Shown here piece after piece: positions 26,057-35,396 of a stretch of DNA of 64,000 bases. This stretch comes from JAKANT01 sp035502095 (GTDB lineage: Bacteria; Pseudomonadota; Gammaproteobacteria; Burkholderiales; Burkholderiaceae_F). The DNA is taken from assembly GCA_035502095.1 (NCBI GenBank), contig DATJUX010000049.1:1-64000 (forward strand), given 5' to 3'. A program made the position numbers and the translations under genes. Position 1 is the first letter of the stretch. Each line of letters opens with the position of its first letter. A model generated the notes under the pieces. The model ran no database searches. It saw nothing but the letters and a program-made list of their open reading frames with translations, and was not told where the DNA came from.

Positions 26057-29000
26057 ATGCATCTGCGCCTGCTCGGCGCTCCGCGCGCGGTCGTGGCAGG
26101 CCAGGAGCTCACCCTCGAACGCAAGGACGCCCTGCTCTTCGCGTGGCTCGCGATCGAGGGCCCGACGCCGCGGGCACGGCTGGCAAGCTTGCTGTTTCCG
26201 GACGCCGACGATGCCGGCGCGCGCGGCGCGCTGCGCCAGCGCATGTACCGGGCGCGCCGATCGGCACTCGCCACAATGGTCGTCGGCGACGATCCGTGCC
26301 GGCTCGCCGATGCAACTCAGATCGACGTCGGCGATCCACTGGCGCCGGGTGAACTGCTCGCCGGCGTGCATGCGGACGACCTGCCTGAACTCGCCGAGTG
26401 GCTCGAAGCGCAGCGCGCGCGCCGCAGACGCGTGCGCATCGAGACGAGCATGCAGCTCTCGGAGCAGGCCGAGGCGGAAGGCGACCTCGCGGCCGCCCTC
26501 GCCCATGCGGACGCGGTGCTGGACGCCGACGCGTTGTTCGAGCCCGCGCACCGGCGCGTGATGCGCCTGCACTATCTGCGCGGCGACCTGCCGTCCGCGA
26601 CGACCGCGTACGAGCGGGTGCGCAAGGTTCTGCGGCGCGAACTCGGCGCGACGCCAGCACAGGAGACGGAGGATCTGCGACGCCAGATCGACGCTGGCGC
26701 GCGGCCGCCGTCGGTGCCGCGGGCGATGCCGGTGACGGTGCTGCGTCCACCGCGCCTGATCGGGCGCGAGGCGGAGTGGTCGGCGCTCGACGCCGCATGG
26801 ACGGCCGGCTCCGCGGCACTGATCCGCGGCGAGCCGGGGATGGGCAAGACGCGGCTCGCTGCCGACCTGGCGCGCACGCGTCCGGGCGCGGTGACGATCG
26901 CCGCGCGCCCCGGTGATCGCGATGCGCCGTACGCGGTGCTGTCGCGCCTGCTGCGCGCGCTGCTGCCCCGCATTCCCGGCGCGCTGCCGCCCGGCGTGAC
27001 CGCCGAGCTGGCGCGCCTGCTCCCCGAGCTCGGCGCGGCCGAGCCGATGAAGTCGGGCGCCGACCGCGCGCGTTTTCTCAATGCCATCGAGACACTGGTC
27101 GCCCTGGCCATGCAGGCCGGCCTCGCCGGCATCGTATTCGACGACCTGCAGTACGCCGACGCCGCAAGCACCGAGGCGCTGCATCATCTGAGCGGGCGTC
27201 ATGCGGGCCTCGCCTGGCTCGCTGCCTATCGCACCGGCGAACTGAGCGCGGCGGGACAGGCGTTCGTCGACACGCTGGCGGGCGTGCACGAATCGCGTTC
27301 GATCAGCCTGTCGCCGCTCGGCGAGCGGCACATCGCGGACCTCATCGCATCGCTCGCCATCGACGAGCTCGATGCCGAGCAACTCGCCGCGCCGCTGGCG
27401 CGCCGCACCGGCGGCAATCCGTTCTTCCTGCTCGAGGCGATCAAGGCGCTGCTCGCGCCCGGGCAGCGCGCGCCGGGAGCGAAGAGCCTGCCGCTCGCGC
27501 CCAACGTCGGTGCGCTTATCGAGCGTCGCATCGCGCGGTTGTCGCCCGAGGCGATCCGGCTCGCCCGCTGCGCGGCCGTCGCCGGGCAGGATCATTCGAT
27601 CGATCTCGCCGCGCGCGTGCTCGGCGTGCGTGCCCTCGACCTGGCGGATGCCTGGAACGAACTCGAAGCCGCGCAGGTGCTGCGCGACGGCGCGTTCGCG
27701 CACGACCTCGTCTACGAGGCGGCGCTCGCCTCCGTTCCGCCCCCGATCGCGCAGTCCCTGCACGGCGAGATCGCGTCCTACCTGCAGGGGCGCGACGTCG
27801 AGCCGAGCCGCATCGCGCTGCACTTCGAGGCATCCCGGCAATTCGAGGCGGCGGCGAATCTCTGGATCAAGACCGGGCATGCGGCCGAACGCGCGCTGCG
27901 CTTCGCCGAAGCGGCCGACGCGTTCGAGCGCGCCGCGCGCCTGCTGGGCGACGGGGGGCAGAACAAGCGCGCATTCGATGCGGCGTTCCTGATGCGCCAC
28001 GCCTGCTTCGAAGTCGATCTTGCCGCGCGCAGCGGCGCCGCGCTCGACCTGCTCGACCGCTTCGCCACGACGCCGATGCAGCGCGCCCTCGCCCACAACG
28101 AACACGCGGTCACCCTGCTCCATCGCGGCGAGATGGCGGAGACGGAGCGGCATGCGCTTGCCGGCCTGACCGCGCTCGGCGGCGCCGATGAGCCGCTGCT
28201 GCGCGCGGAACTGCGCCGCAATCTCGCCGCCGTGCTGGCCTGGCGCAACGACACCGCCGCTGCGCTGCGCGAGATGCGCTCGGTGCAGGCCGACGTCGAG
28301 CGCCTCGGTTCACCGGCGCAGCGCTTCGAGCTGTGGGACTCGCTCGCGATCCTGCTCAGCCACGCCGATCAGTGTGCGGAGGCGGAGGCGACCTACGAAC
28401 GGGCGATCGCGCTGGCGATCGAACAGGGCAACCTGCCGGGCGCCGCCCAGACCGTGCTCAATCTCGCCGTGCAGTTCTTCGACTGCGGCGCGGCGCGGCG
28501 CGCGCTGAATGCGCTGGAGCGGGCGCGCAACCTGCTCGCCGCGGTCGGCGACGAGGCGACGCCGTATTCCAGCCTGCACCTGAACTACGGCCTCACGCTG
28601 CGCGCGCTGGGCGACTACGCGGCTTCGCTCGAACACTTCGATCGCGCGATGGTTCGCGCGCAGCAGCAGACACCCGGCTGGCTGCCTCTGGTGGCGGCAA
28701 GCAAGGCGCAGACGCTGGTGTACCTGGGCCAGCACGCGCGCGCCCAACAGGCGCTCGCGGCGAGCGCACCCGGCGAGCGGACGCCGCCGCTCGCGGTGAG
28801 CAAGTGGCAAGCAATCCGGCACATGCTCGCGCGCGCGCAAGGGCAGCAGGCAGGGTCGTCGCTCAGCACGCTGATCGAAGGTTATCCGCTGCGCGGCCGC
28901 CAGCTCGTGCGCTGGCGCATGCAGGCGATCGACCTGGCCGGGCGCGATGCGGATCCAAGCGGGCTCGAGCAAGCGCTGCAACTCGTGCACGACGTCACCG

Positions 29001-29353
29001 CGGCCACGCGCACTGGCCTGGCGATTCACGCGCACGCGCGCGTCGCCGCCGCCGCCCGCCGGCAACGGCGTGCCGATCTCGCGCGCCACCATGCACGCGC
29101 CGCACTCGCGCTGATGCGCGACCACGAACCCGACGACATCTACCCCGGCGAAGTGGTGCAGATCGCAGTCGCCGCCCTGCGCGAAGGCGACGCTGCCGAC
29201 GTCGACGAAGCGCGCGCGGCGCTGCGCCGGATCATCGACTGGATCCGCCGGACCGCCGAGGAGCGCGTCCCGGCGGAATATCGGGACAGTTTTCTAGCCC
29301 GCAACCCGGCCAACCGCGAGCTTCTGACAAGCGCGTCGCGGTTGCTCAACTGA
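26057..29353 (+). CDS. BTAD/AAA+/TPR transcriptional regulator (AfsR/MalT-like architecture)
   Basis: 1098 residues from ATG 26057 (MHLRLLGAPRAVVAGQEL). Residues 1-210 combine a winged-helix-like start and a bacterial transcriptional activation domain (ELGATPAQETEDLRRQ). A P-loop follows at about 255-262 (GEPGMGKTRLA), with a probable Walker B in IVFDDLQYADA, so it is a STAND/AAA-type ATPase. The remaining 600 residues are tetratricopeptide-like helices. Such proteins act as large signal-integrating activators. No adjacent target operon is obvious; the neighbours are convergent or distant. Confidence 0.85.
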   Translation: MHLRLLGAPRAVVAGQELTLERKDALLFAWLAIEGPTPRARLASLLFPDADDAGARGALRQRMYRARRSALATMVVGDDPCRLADATQIDVGDPLAPGELLAGVHADDLPELAEWLEAQRARRRRVRIETSMQLSEQAEAEGDLAAALAHADAVLDADALFEPAHRRVMRLHYLRGDLPSATTAYERVRKVLRRELGATPAQETEDLRRQIDAGARPPSVPRAMPVTVLRPPRLIGREAEWSALDAAWTAGSAALIRGEPGMGKTRLAADLARTRPGAVTIAARPGDRDAPYAVLSRLLRALLPRIPGALPPGVTAELARLLPELGAAEPMKSGADRARFLNAIETLVALAMQAGLAGIVFDDLQYADAASTEALHHLSGRHAGLAWLAAYRTGELSAAGQAFVDTLAGVHESRSISLSPLGERHIADLIASLAIDELDAEQLAAPLARRTGGNPFFLLEAIKALLAPGQRAPGAKSLPLAPNVGALIERRIARLSPEAIRLARCAAVAGQDHSIDLAARVLGVRALDLADAWNELEAAQVLRDGAFAHDLVYEAALASVPPPIAQSLHGEIASYLQGRDVEPSRIALHFEASRQFEAAANLWIKTGHAAERALRFAEAADAFERAARLLGDGGQNKRAFDAAFLMRHACFEVDLAARSGAALDLLDRFATTPMQRALAHNEHAVTLLHRGEMAETERHALAGLTALGGADEPLLRAELRRNLAAVLAWRNDTAAALREMRSVQADVERLGSPAQRFELWDSLAILLSHADQCAEAEATYERAIALAIEQGNLPGAAQTVLNLAVQFFDCGAARRALNALERARNLLAAVGDEATPYSSLHLNYGLTLRALGDYAASLEHFDRAMVRAQQQTPGWLPLVAASKAQTLVYLGQHARAQQALAASAPGERTPPLAVSKWQAIRHMLARAQGQQAGSSLSTLIEGYPLRGRQLVRWRMQAIDLAGRDADPSGLEQALQLVHDVTAATRTGLAIHAHARVAAAARRQRRADLARHHARAALALMRDHEPDDIYPGEVVQIAVAALREGDAADVDEARAALRRIIDWIRRTAEERVPAEYRDSFLARNPANRELLTSASRLLN

Positions 29354-29358
29354 GAACC

Positions 29359-29381
29359 CCCTCCCCCGTGGGCGGGGAGGG
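29359..29381. terminator. Bidirectional hairpin between convergent genes
   Basis: CCCTCCCC (29359-29366) pairs with GGGGAGGG (29374-29381) over a 7-base loop. It sits between the convergent BTAD and carbonic anhydrase genes. There is no U-tract, so termination efficiency is uncertain. Confidence 0.45.
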
Positions 29382-29426
29382 ATGGTCAATGGGTTCTGCG
29401 CGCAAGACTCGCCATCGCGCGCGGGA

Positions 29427-30197
29427 TCACTTGCTGGCGGTGATCTCGCGGCCGTTGACCGGCTGCACCGGGCGGGCGTTCATCGGGTAAGACTTGCCGA
29501 AGCGCGCGACCTCGCTCTTCGAGATCGACGCCGGGTGCTTCAGCACGAACCACGTCACTCCTTCGCTGCACGGAGGCGTCGTGAGCGACCCGGTGAACGT
29601 GTAGTACGCGCGGTCCTTCGGAAGCAGGTCGGCGACGTTGATCGTCACTGCATCGACCGCGTGCTCCATTTCCTTGTCGTTCGGAAGATTGGCCCACAAG
29701 GTCTTGATGAACGGATTGTCGTGGCCCGTCGACAGCAGCACGGCGACCACTGCCAGCTTGCCGTCGGCGTCCTTGTGGACGAGGTGCGCCACCATCGCGA
29801 AGTTCTTGCCGTTGATCTTCTCCTCGCTCGGCTTGTGGAAGTGAAACTGGACGAGCTCGTATTGCTTGCCGCCGACCGTGATGGAGCTTCCGGGCGCGTA
29901 GTTGACCTGGATGGTGTGGCCGTTGTCGATGATCTTCAGCGGCGAGGCCTTGTAGTCGAATTGGATCGTGGGAAGGTCCGCCTTCTTCACGGCGCTGTCA
30001 TGGATATCGATCGGCGATTGGGCCGTGCCGAGTCCACAGGTGCCGAAGTCCTCTTCGAGCTTCCCCCACGTGGCCGGACCTGTCTTCCCCGAGTAGCTCC
30101 AGTGTGGGGCGTCGTGTTCGGCGGCTGGCGCCAAGATGGGCATCGACAAAAGCGCGCCGATTGAAAGCGCAACGAGACTTCGAGGCAATCGAAACAT
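29427..30197 (-). CDS. Periplasmic alpha-carbonic anhydrase
   Basis: 256 residues with a signal peptide (MFRLPRSLVALSIGALLSM, cleavage near APAAEH). It interconverts CO2 and bicarbonate in the periplasm. Zinc ligands are visible as the two His in VQFHFHKPSEE and the third in VAHLVHKDADG. The W-S-Y-S-G opening, S-P-I-D-I and SLTTPPCSEGVTW are standard alpha-class landmarks; the two Cys (TCG and PPCSE) can form the usual disulfide. ATG 30197 is preceded by GGAGG. No linked transport genes. Confidence 0.95.
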   Translation of the reverse strand: MFRLPRSLVALSIGALLSMPILAPAAEHDAPHWSYSGKTGPATWGKLEEDFGTCGLGTAQSPIDIHDSAVKKADLPTIQFDYKASPLKIIDNGHTIQVNYAPGSSITVGGKQYELVQFHFHKPSEEKINGKNFAMVAHLVHKDADGKLAVVAVLLSTGHDNPFIKTLWANLPNDKEMEHAVDAVTINVADLLPKDRAYYTFTGSLTTPPCSEGVTWFVLKHPASISKSEVARFGKSYPMNARPVQPVNGREITASK

Positions 30198-30270
30198 GGT
30201 GGTTCCTCCATTGGCGAGGCAGTCGACGCCGGTGGCGTCGCGCGGATCCTGCCACAACCACCTGCGCGAC

Positions 30271-30305
30271 CCGGATTCCTTGTCGCGTTCGCTCCTCGGG
30301 ATGAC
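30271..30305 (-). repeat. Partial copy of the dispersed element (reverse orientation)
   Basis: On the minus strand it reads GTCATCCCGAGGAGCGAACG, then CGACAAGGAATCCGG, the left half of the element seen at 25875. Confidence 0.6.
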
Positions 30306-30343
30306 ACGGGAGGGGGCTGGAGGTGAAGGCCTTTGACGCGGTG

Positions 30344-32026
30344 CTACCGCCCGCCGTCGAGCACCGCTCCCGTGCTGGCGCTCGACGCGTTCTGGGCGAA
30401 TTTCGCCATCACGCCGCGCGTGTAACGCGGGGCGGGCGCGCGCCATTGCCGGCGCCGGCGGGCGAGTTCTTCGTCGCTCACCAGCAGCTGCAGGCGAAGC
30501 CCATGCGCGTCGATGCTGATCGAGTCGCCTTCCTGCACGAGCGCGAGGTTGCCGCCGACGAACGCTTCCGGCGCGACGTGACCGACCACCATTCCCCAAG
30601 TGCCGCCGGAGAAGCGCCCGTCGGTCACCAGACCGACCGACTCGCCGAGACCGGCGCCGATCAGGGCGCTGGTCGGCGCGAGCATCTCGGGCATGCCGGG
30701 TGCACCGCGCGGGCCCAGGTAGCGCAACACCATGACGTCGCCCGCCTTGATCCGGTTCTGCATGATCGCGGCGAGCGCCGATTGTTCGTCGTCGAACACG
30801 CGCGCGGGGCCCGTCATCGCGGGATTCTTCAGGCCCGTGATCTTGGCGACGCACCCCTCGGCTGCCAGGTTGCCCTTCAGGATCGCGAGGTGTCCGTGCG
30901 GATACAGCGGATCGTCGACGCGGTGAATCACGTCCTGGTCCGCGCGCGGTTGCGCCGCGACCACGGACAGGTTCTCGGCGACGGTGCGCCCCGTGATCGT
31001 CACGCAGTCGCCATGGATCAGGCCGGCATCGAGCAGCAGCTTCATCACCTGCGGGATGCCGCCCGCGCGATGCAGGTCGACCGCGAGGTACTTGCCCGAC
31101 GGTTTCATGTCGCAGAGCACCGGCACGCGCTCGCGCACACGCTCGAAGTCGTCGATGGTCCACGGCACTTCGGCCGCGTGCGCCATGGCGAGCAGATGCA
31201 GCACCGCGTTGGTGGAGCCGCCGGTGGCCATCACCACGGCCACGGCGTTTTCGATCGACTTGCGGGTGACGATGTCACGCGGCTTGAGGTCGCGCTTCAC
31301 CGCCTCCACGAGTGCCTGCGCCGACTGCCGGGCGGACGTGACCTTCTCCTCGTGCACGTTAGCCATGGTGGACGAGAACGGCAGGCTGAGGCCGAGCGCC
31401 TCGATCGCCGAACTCATCGTGTTGGCCGTGTACATGCCGCCGCAGGAGCCGCTGCCCGGGATGGCCCGGCGCTCGATCTCGCAGAAATCCTGCTCGTTCA
31501 TGCGCCCGGCGGAAAACTCGCCGACGGCTTCGAACACGCTGACGATGTTGAGGTCGTGGTCGCGATAGCGGCCCGGCAGGATCGTGCCGCCGTAGACGAA
31601 GATCGCCGGCACGTTGGCGCGCAGCATGCCCATCAGCGCGCCGGGCATGTTCTTGTCGCAGCCGCCGACGGCGAGCACGCCGTCCATCCACTGCGCCTGC
31701 ACGCAGGTTTCGATGCAGTCGGCGATCACCTCGCGCGACACCAGGCTGAACTTCATCCCCTCGGTGCCCATCGCCATGCCGTCGGACACCGTCGGCGTGC
31801 CGAAGACCTGCGCCTTGCCGCCGGACTCTTCGATGCCGGCGACGGCAGCGTCGGCGAGCCGTTGCAGGCCGGAATTGCACGGCGTGATGGTCGAATGCGC
31901 GTTGGCGATGCCGATCATCGGCTTCCTGAAGTCGGCCTCGCGGTAGCCCAGCGCGTAATACATCGAGCGGTTGGGTGCGCGCGCGACGCCTTCAGTGATG
32001 TTCTTCGAGCGGCGATTGATGCCCAT
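30344..32026 (-). CDS. ilvD: Dihydroxy-acid dehydratase
   Basis: 560 residues, full length. It dehydrates 2,3-dihydroxy-isovalerate and -methylvalerate in valine/isoleucine synthesis. The iron-sulfur cysteines are visible in TITPCNSGLQ, VGGCDKNMPG and GSGSCGGMYTANTM; the substrate/Mg region R-V-F-D-D-E and the final G-L-V-T-D-G-R-F-S-G-G-T are conserved. ATG 32026 is preceded by GGAGA. It is divergent from the first fluoride riboswitch unit, with the promoter region shared between 32027 and 32116. Confidence 0.97.
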   Translation of the reverse strand: MGINRRSKNITEGVARAPNRSMYYALGYREADFRKPMIGIANAHSTITPCNSGLQRLADAAVAGIEESGGKAQVFGTPTVSDGMAMGTEGMKFSLVSREVIADCIETCVQAQWMDGVLAVGGCDKNMPGALMGMLRANVPAIFVYGGTILPGRYRDHDLNIVSVFEAVGEFSAGRMNEQDFCEIERRAIPGSGSCGGMYTANTMSSAIEALGLSLPFSSTMANVHEEKVTSARQSAQALVEAVKRDLKPRDIVTRKSIENAVAVVMATGGSTNAVLHLLAMAHAAEVPWTIDDFERVRERVPVLCDMKPSGKYLAVDLHRAGGIPQVMKLLLDAGLIHGDCVTITGRTVAENLSVVAAQPRADQDVIHRVDDPLYPHGHLAILKGNLAAEGCVAKITGLKNPAMTGPARVFDDEQSALAAIMQNRIKAGDVMVLRYLGPRGAPGMPEMLAPTSALIGAGLGESVGLVTDGRFSGGTWGMVVGHVAPEAFVGGNLALVQEGDSISIDAHGLRLQLLVSDEELARRRRQWRAPAPRYTRGVMAKFAQNASSASTGAVLDGGR

Positions 32027-32082
32027 GTCGGTCTCCGGGTATGAATGGCGAGTCGATGCGTTGCTGCCGCATGCGTCTTCCG

Positions 32083-32111
32083 CCGACAGTTTGCGCCTTT
32101 GGTCGTATGAT
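32083..32111 (+). promoter_or_regulatory. Sigma70-like promoter of fluoride unit 1
   Basis: -35 CCGACA (32083-32088), 17-base spacer, -10 TATGAT (32106-32111). The predicted start at about 32118 lies at the first stem of the riboswitch, so the RNA begins with the aptamer. Confidence 0.65.
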
Positions 32112-32115
32112 GAGT

Positions 32116-32168
32116 ACAGGAGATGGCATTCCTCCGCTGACCGCCAGCCCGGCTGATGATGCCTACTG
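32116..32168 (+). promoter_or_regulatory. Fluoride riboswitch 1 (crcB motif)
   Basis: GGAGATGGCATTCCTCC at 32119-32135 forms a hairpin (GGAG/CTCC), and GCTGATGATGCCTAC at 32152-32166 follows. Both strings are the conserved core of crcB-motif RNAs. The loop GGCAT (32125-32129) can form the pseudoknot with ATGCC (32159-32163). The downstream crcB gene supports the fluoride call directly. The expression platform between 32169 and 32262 is unclear: GC-rich, no evident intrinsic terminator. Confidence 0.93.
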
Positions 32169-32270
32169 AACATCCCGTGACCCGGGAGGCGGATAGCAGC
32201 GCAGCGGCGGGCGGTCGCGCGTGGCACGTGTGCCTTCCTCGTCGCGGACGATGCGACAGGAGCAAACGCG

Positions 32271-34137
32271 ATGGAAGCCGATCTCTCAGCGAGCGTGCTC
32301 AACGCGGACGCGCGCAACGAAGTATTCAGCCCCGCTCGTCCGACCTCGACACGCAAGCACGATCCCCCGGCTGACGCGTCGGCGAGTTGCCAGGCAGCGG
32401 CCGTCACCGCGCCCGGGGAAGCGCCGACCCGGCTGGCCCAATGCCTCGACGCTGCCATGTCCCTGCACGGTGTCGATCTGGAGGCATGCCGGCGCCTCAA
32501 AGCGCGCCTCGCCGAAGGCGTCTTCAACCTCGTGGTGGCGGGCGAGTTCAACCGCGGCAAGAGCAGCGTCATCAATGCGCTGCTCGGCGCCGCCGTGCTG
32601 CCGGTCGGGGTAGTACCGCTGACCTCGGTCGTGACGGTCGTGCGCCAAGGCGAGCGCCCGCGCGCCACCGTGTGTTTTGCCGGCGGCGCGACGCGCGAGA
32701 TCGGAATCGAAAGCATCGCCGAGTTCATCACCGAGAAGGGCAATCCGCGCAACGCCAAGGGCGTCGACCAAGTGGTCGTGGCGTATCCGTCGGCCTGGCT
32801 GCGCGACGGCGTGCGCCTGATCGACACGCCGGGCATCGGCTCGATCCATCGCCACAACACGGACGCCGCCCTGCGCTTCCTGCCGTAGGCCGATGCGGTG
32901 CTTTTCATCGCCTCGGCCGATCAGCCCGTGGGCCGCGCCGAGATCGACTTCCTGGTCGAGATCCGTCGTTACGCCGACCGGGTCGTCTGCCTGCTCAACA
33001 AGGCCGACCATCTGTCGGAAGCCGAGTTGCGGGAAGTGCTCGCCTTCACGACTCGCGTCGTGCACGGCGCGCTCCAGGCCACGGTTCCGCTGGTGCCGTT
33101 TTCGGCGCGGCTAGCCTGCACCGACGACGGGCACGGCAGCCCCGCGTCGCTGCGCAACGGTGCACTCACCGAACTCGAGCACCGGTTGCGCACGCTTCTC
33201 GGCGAGGAACGGTGCGCGGTCTGGATCGCCTCCATCACGCGCGCTCGATCGCATTTTGCGCCAGGCAGAACTCGCGATCGGTCTCGAGTTGCAGGCGCGG
33301 TCGGCGCCGTTGGCGCAGATCGAGGCCAACCTCGCCGTGTTCACGGCCAAGAAGGAAGAAACGCAACAGGCGACGAGCGACAATGACGTGCTCTACTGCG
33401 CGGCGGTGAAACGCTTGCAGAAGAGCGAAATCGAGCCGGCGCTCTCAAGCTTCAGCGCGGCGCTGCAGGACGAGATGCGTGGGCTCTGCATGCGCCGGTG
33501 CGTCGATGGGGGCGCAATGCCGCTCAGGCGCCTGCAGGCGGACGTCGAGGCGGCATTCATCCAACAGATCCGCAACGCCTTCGATGGGTGGCGCGCGGCG
33601 CACGATGCCGAGCTCGCGCATAGTCTCGACCGCTTGTGCGAACGCTTCTGGAGCCAGAACCAGGAAATCGTCGATGAGCTTCTGCGCGCGTCGGCGACGT
33701 TGTTCTCGCTGCCCTTCGAACCCACGAAGACTCGCTCGGACTGGCAGCCGCAGCCCGAGTTCCGTTACAACTTCTGGAGCGAACCGACCGGCCTGAGCAT
33801 GCTCGGCGCATCGCTCGTGCCGCTGCTGCCGCGTTTCATCGGCGCGCCGGTCGTTCGCCGCCGACTGACGGAACACGCGGTCGAACTGGTTGACAAGCAG
33901 GCCGGCCGGGTGCGGCACGACTTCGAGCAGCGCTTGCGGGAAACCGCGCTCGTGTTCCGGCGCGAGATGCACGGCCGCACGCAAGCGACCATAGACGCGA
34001 TCGAGCACGCGATCACTGCGGGCGTGAGCCAACGCGAACGCGGCGAAGAGGAAGCCGCCGCGCGCCAGCGCATCCTCGAGGCGGACTTGGCGGCCATCGT
34101 GGCAGTCGAGACGCGCATCGGCGCGCTGTCGCGATGA
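32271..34137 (+). pseudogene. Dynamin-like GTPase gene 1, disrupted by amber stop and frameshift
   Basis: The start MEADLSASVL (ATG 32271, CAGGAG upstream) leads into a dynamin-family G domain: G1 AGEFNRGKSSVINALLG, G2 Thr in P-L-T-S-V-V-T, G3 DTPGIGS, G4 NKAD. An in-frame TAG at 32886-32888 stands where R-F-L-P-Q-A-D-A-V-L would be expected (CAG to TAG). Near 33244-33246 two bases are missing (A-S-I-T-R-A to L-D-R-I-L-R), after which the helical C-terminal part reads on to 34137. Either a decayed gene or two sequencing errors. It heads the first fluoride unit; an intact relative is at 48094. Confidence 0.88.
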
Positions 34138-34198
34138 CCGCCGTGCCCGAAGCGACGACCCGCACGCGCCGTACGAGGCAGCAGAAAAAAGCAACCCC

Positions 34199-34600
34199 AT
34201 GGCCCTCCCCTCGCTCATCGCGGTGTTCATCGGCGCCGGTATCGGCGCTGTGCTGCGCTGGTGGCTCGCGCTGGCTTTTAATTCGATTTTCCCCACCATT
34301 CCGCTCGGCACACTGGCGGCCAACCTGCTGGGCGGCTACCTGATCGGCGCAGCCACCGCGCTGTTCTCGCTCAAGGCCAGCCTGCCGGCGGAGGCGCGCC
34401 TGCCGGTCGTGACGGGCTTTCTCGGCGGGCTCACCACGTTCTCGACCTTTTCCAACGAAGTCGTCACCCTGAGCACCGGCGAGGAGTTCGCGTGGGCCGC
34501 GGGCGCCGTCGCGCTGCATGTCCTTCGCTCGCTCGCGATGACCGCCCTGGGTCTGGTGAGCATGCGCTGGCTGCTGCTCGGCGACTGGGCCATCGGTTAG
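34199..34600 (+). CDS. crcB: Fluoride channel/exporter CrcB (Fluc)
   Basis: 133 residues, four transmembrane helices, inner membrane. It works as a dual-topology homodimer letting F- leave the cytoplasm. Family landmarks are G-A-G-I-G-A-V-L-R-W near the start, GTLAANLLGGYLIG with the conserved Asn, and GFLGGLTTFSTFSNEV with the phenylalanine ladder and central Na+ site. The ribosome-binding site is weak, so expression may depend on translation of the preceding (now broken) GTPase gene, 61 bases upstream. Its presence behind riboswitch 1 anchors the fluoride interpretation of the whole cluster. Confidence 0.96.
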   Translation: MALPSLIAVFIGAGIGAVLRWWLALAFNSIFPTIPLGTLAANLLGGYLIGAATALFSLKASLPAEARLPVVTGFLGGLTTFSTFSNEVVTLSTGEEFAWAAGAVALHVLRSLAMTALGLVSMRWLLLGDWAIG

Positions 34601-34615
34601 GAGCGAGGAGCGACC

Positions 34616-34993
34616 ATGGATGAACCGGCCTCGCAATGTCCGTTCTGTTCGCCCGATGGCAGCGTGCTGCGCAACTGCCTCGCTTATGCGCGCTTCGACC
34701 GCTATCCGGTGACGCCAGGGCACCTGCTGCTGATTCCGTTGCGCCACGAGGCGGACTTCTTCGCGACGACGCACGAGGAACGCACGGCACTGCTCGACCT
34801 CATGGAACAGGCGAAGGCCTCCCTCGACCGCGAGTTCCACCCCGATGGCTACAACGTCGGCGTCAACGTGGGTGCCGCCGCCGGGCAAACGATCGGCCAC
34901 GTGCACATCCACCTCATCCCGCGCTATCGGGGCGACACGGCGAACCCGCGCGGCGGCGTCCGCGGCGTGATTCCGGCGCGGCAGAATTACTGA
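34616..34993 (+). CDS. HIT-family nucleotide hydrolase/transferase
   Basis: 125 residues with the histidine triad in GHVHIHLIPRYRGD near residue 100 and an N-terminal CPFC zinc-type pair. HIT proteins hydrolyse phosphoramidates, dinucleoside polyphosphates or adenylylated compounds through a nucleotidyl-His intermediate. It starts 15 bases after crcB with GAGCGAGGAG upstream. In this context it may clear abnormal nucleotides (for example fluorophosphate-type adducts), which is speculation. Confidence 0.92.
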   Translation: MDEPASQCPFCSPDGSVLRNCLAYARFDRYPVTPGHLLLIPLRHEADFFATTHEERTALLDLMEQAKASLDREFHPDGYNVGVNVGAAAGQTIGHVHIHLIPRYRGDTANPRGGVRGVIPARQNY

Positions 34994-35006
34994 TCGGGAG
35001 GCGAAG

Positions 35007-35351
35007 ATGGAAGGCTGCTTTCTCAGGCTGTATGTGCACGAGAACCAGCATTGCCACGGCCAGCCGGCCTGGGAGTGGCTGCTCCGGCGCGCCAACAAGC
35101 TGGGCATTCGCGGCGGCTCGGCATTCCGCGCCATGGCGGGGTTCGGCCGTCATCATCGTTGGCACGAAGACAAGCTGTTCCAGCTGGTCAGCACGCAGAC
35201 CGTCGAAGTGGAGTTCATCGTGACGGACACCGAAGCGCAGCAGCTCCTGGACGAGGTCGAGAAGGAAAAGCTGCACGTCTTCATCGCGCACGTTCCGGCG
35301 CGCTTCGGCATCATCAACCCGGACCGGAAGGACGCGCCTGACGGTGGCTGA
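35007..35351 (+). CDS. DUF190 protein, copy 1
   Basis: 114 residues, full length for DUF190. It has the E-N-Q-H-C-H-G-Q-P element, then L-G-I-R-G-G-S-A-F-R-A-M-A-G-F-G and VEVEFIVTD. The family has a PII-like ferredoxin fold and frequently neighbours crcB; the ligand is unknown. It starts 13 bases after the HIT gene with GGGAGGCGAAG upstream and ends the first unit. A second, shorter copy closes unit 3 at 54954. Confidence 0.9.
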   Translation: MEGCFLRLYVHENQHCHGQPAWEWLLRRANKLGIRGGSAFRAMAGFGRHHRWHEDKLFQLVSTQTVEVEFIVTDTEAQQLLDEVEKEKLHVFIAHVPARFGIINPDRKDAPDGG

Positions 35352-35360
35352 ACGAAGCAG

Positions 35361-35389
35361 TTGCTGAACGCGGCGCGTTGACCTAGCAT
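35361..35389 (+). promoter_or_regulatory. Sigma70-like promoter of fluoride unit 2
   Basis: -35 TTGCTG (35361-35366), 17-base spacer, -10 TAGCAT (35384-35389). The predicted start at about 35396 is a few bases before the aptamer stem at 35400. Confidence 0.6.
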
Positions 35390-35396
35390 GCCGCTT

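Noticed and set aside
25397..28153. A 918-codon open frame on the minus strand over the BTAD regulator gene
   Set aside because: Its translation is Arg/Ala-rich without any domain, it is exactly antisense to a well-supported regulator, and long antisense frames are expected at this GC content.
32886..32888. Amber codon in the GTPase gene as recoding (pyrrolysine or suppressor)
   Set aside because: The expected residue is an ordinary Gln (CAG to TAG), and a second lesion follows 360 bases later, so decay or sequencing error is simpler.
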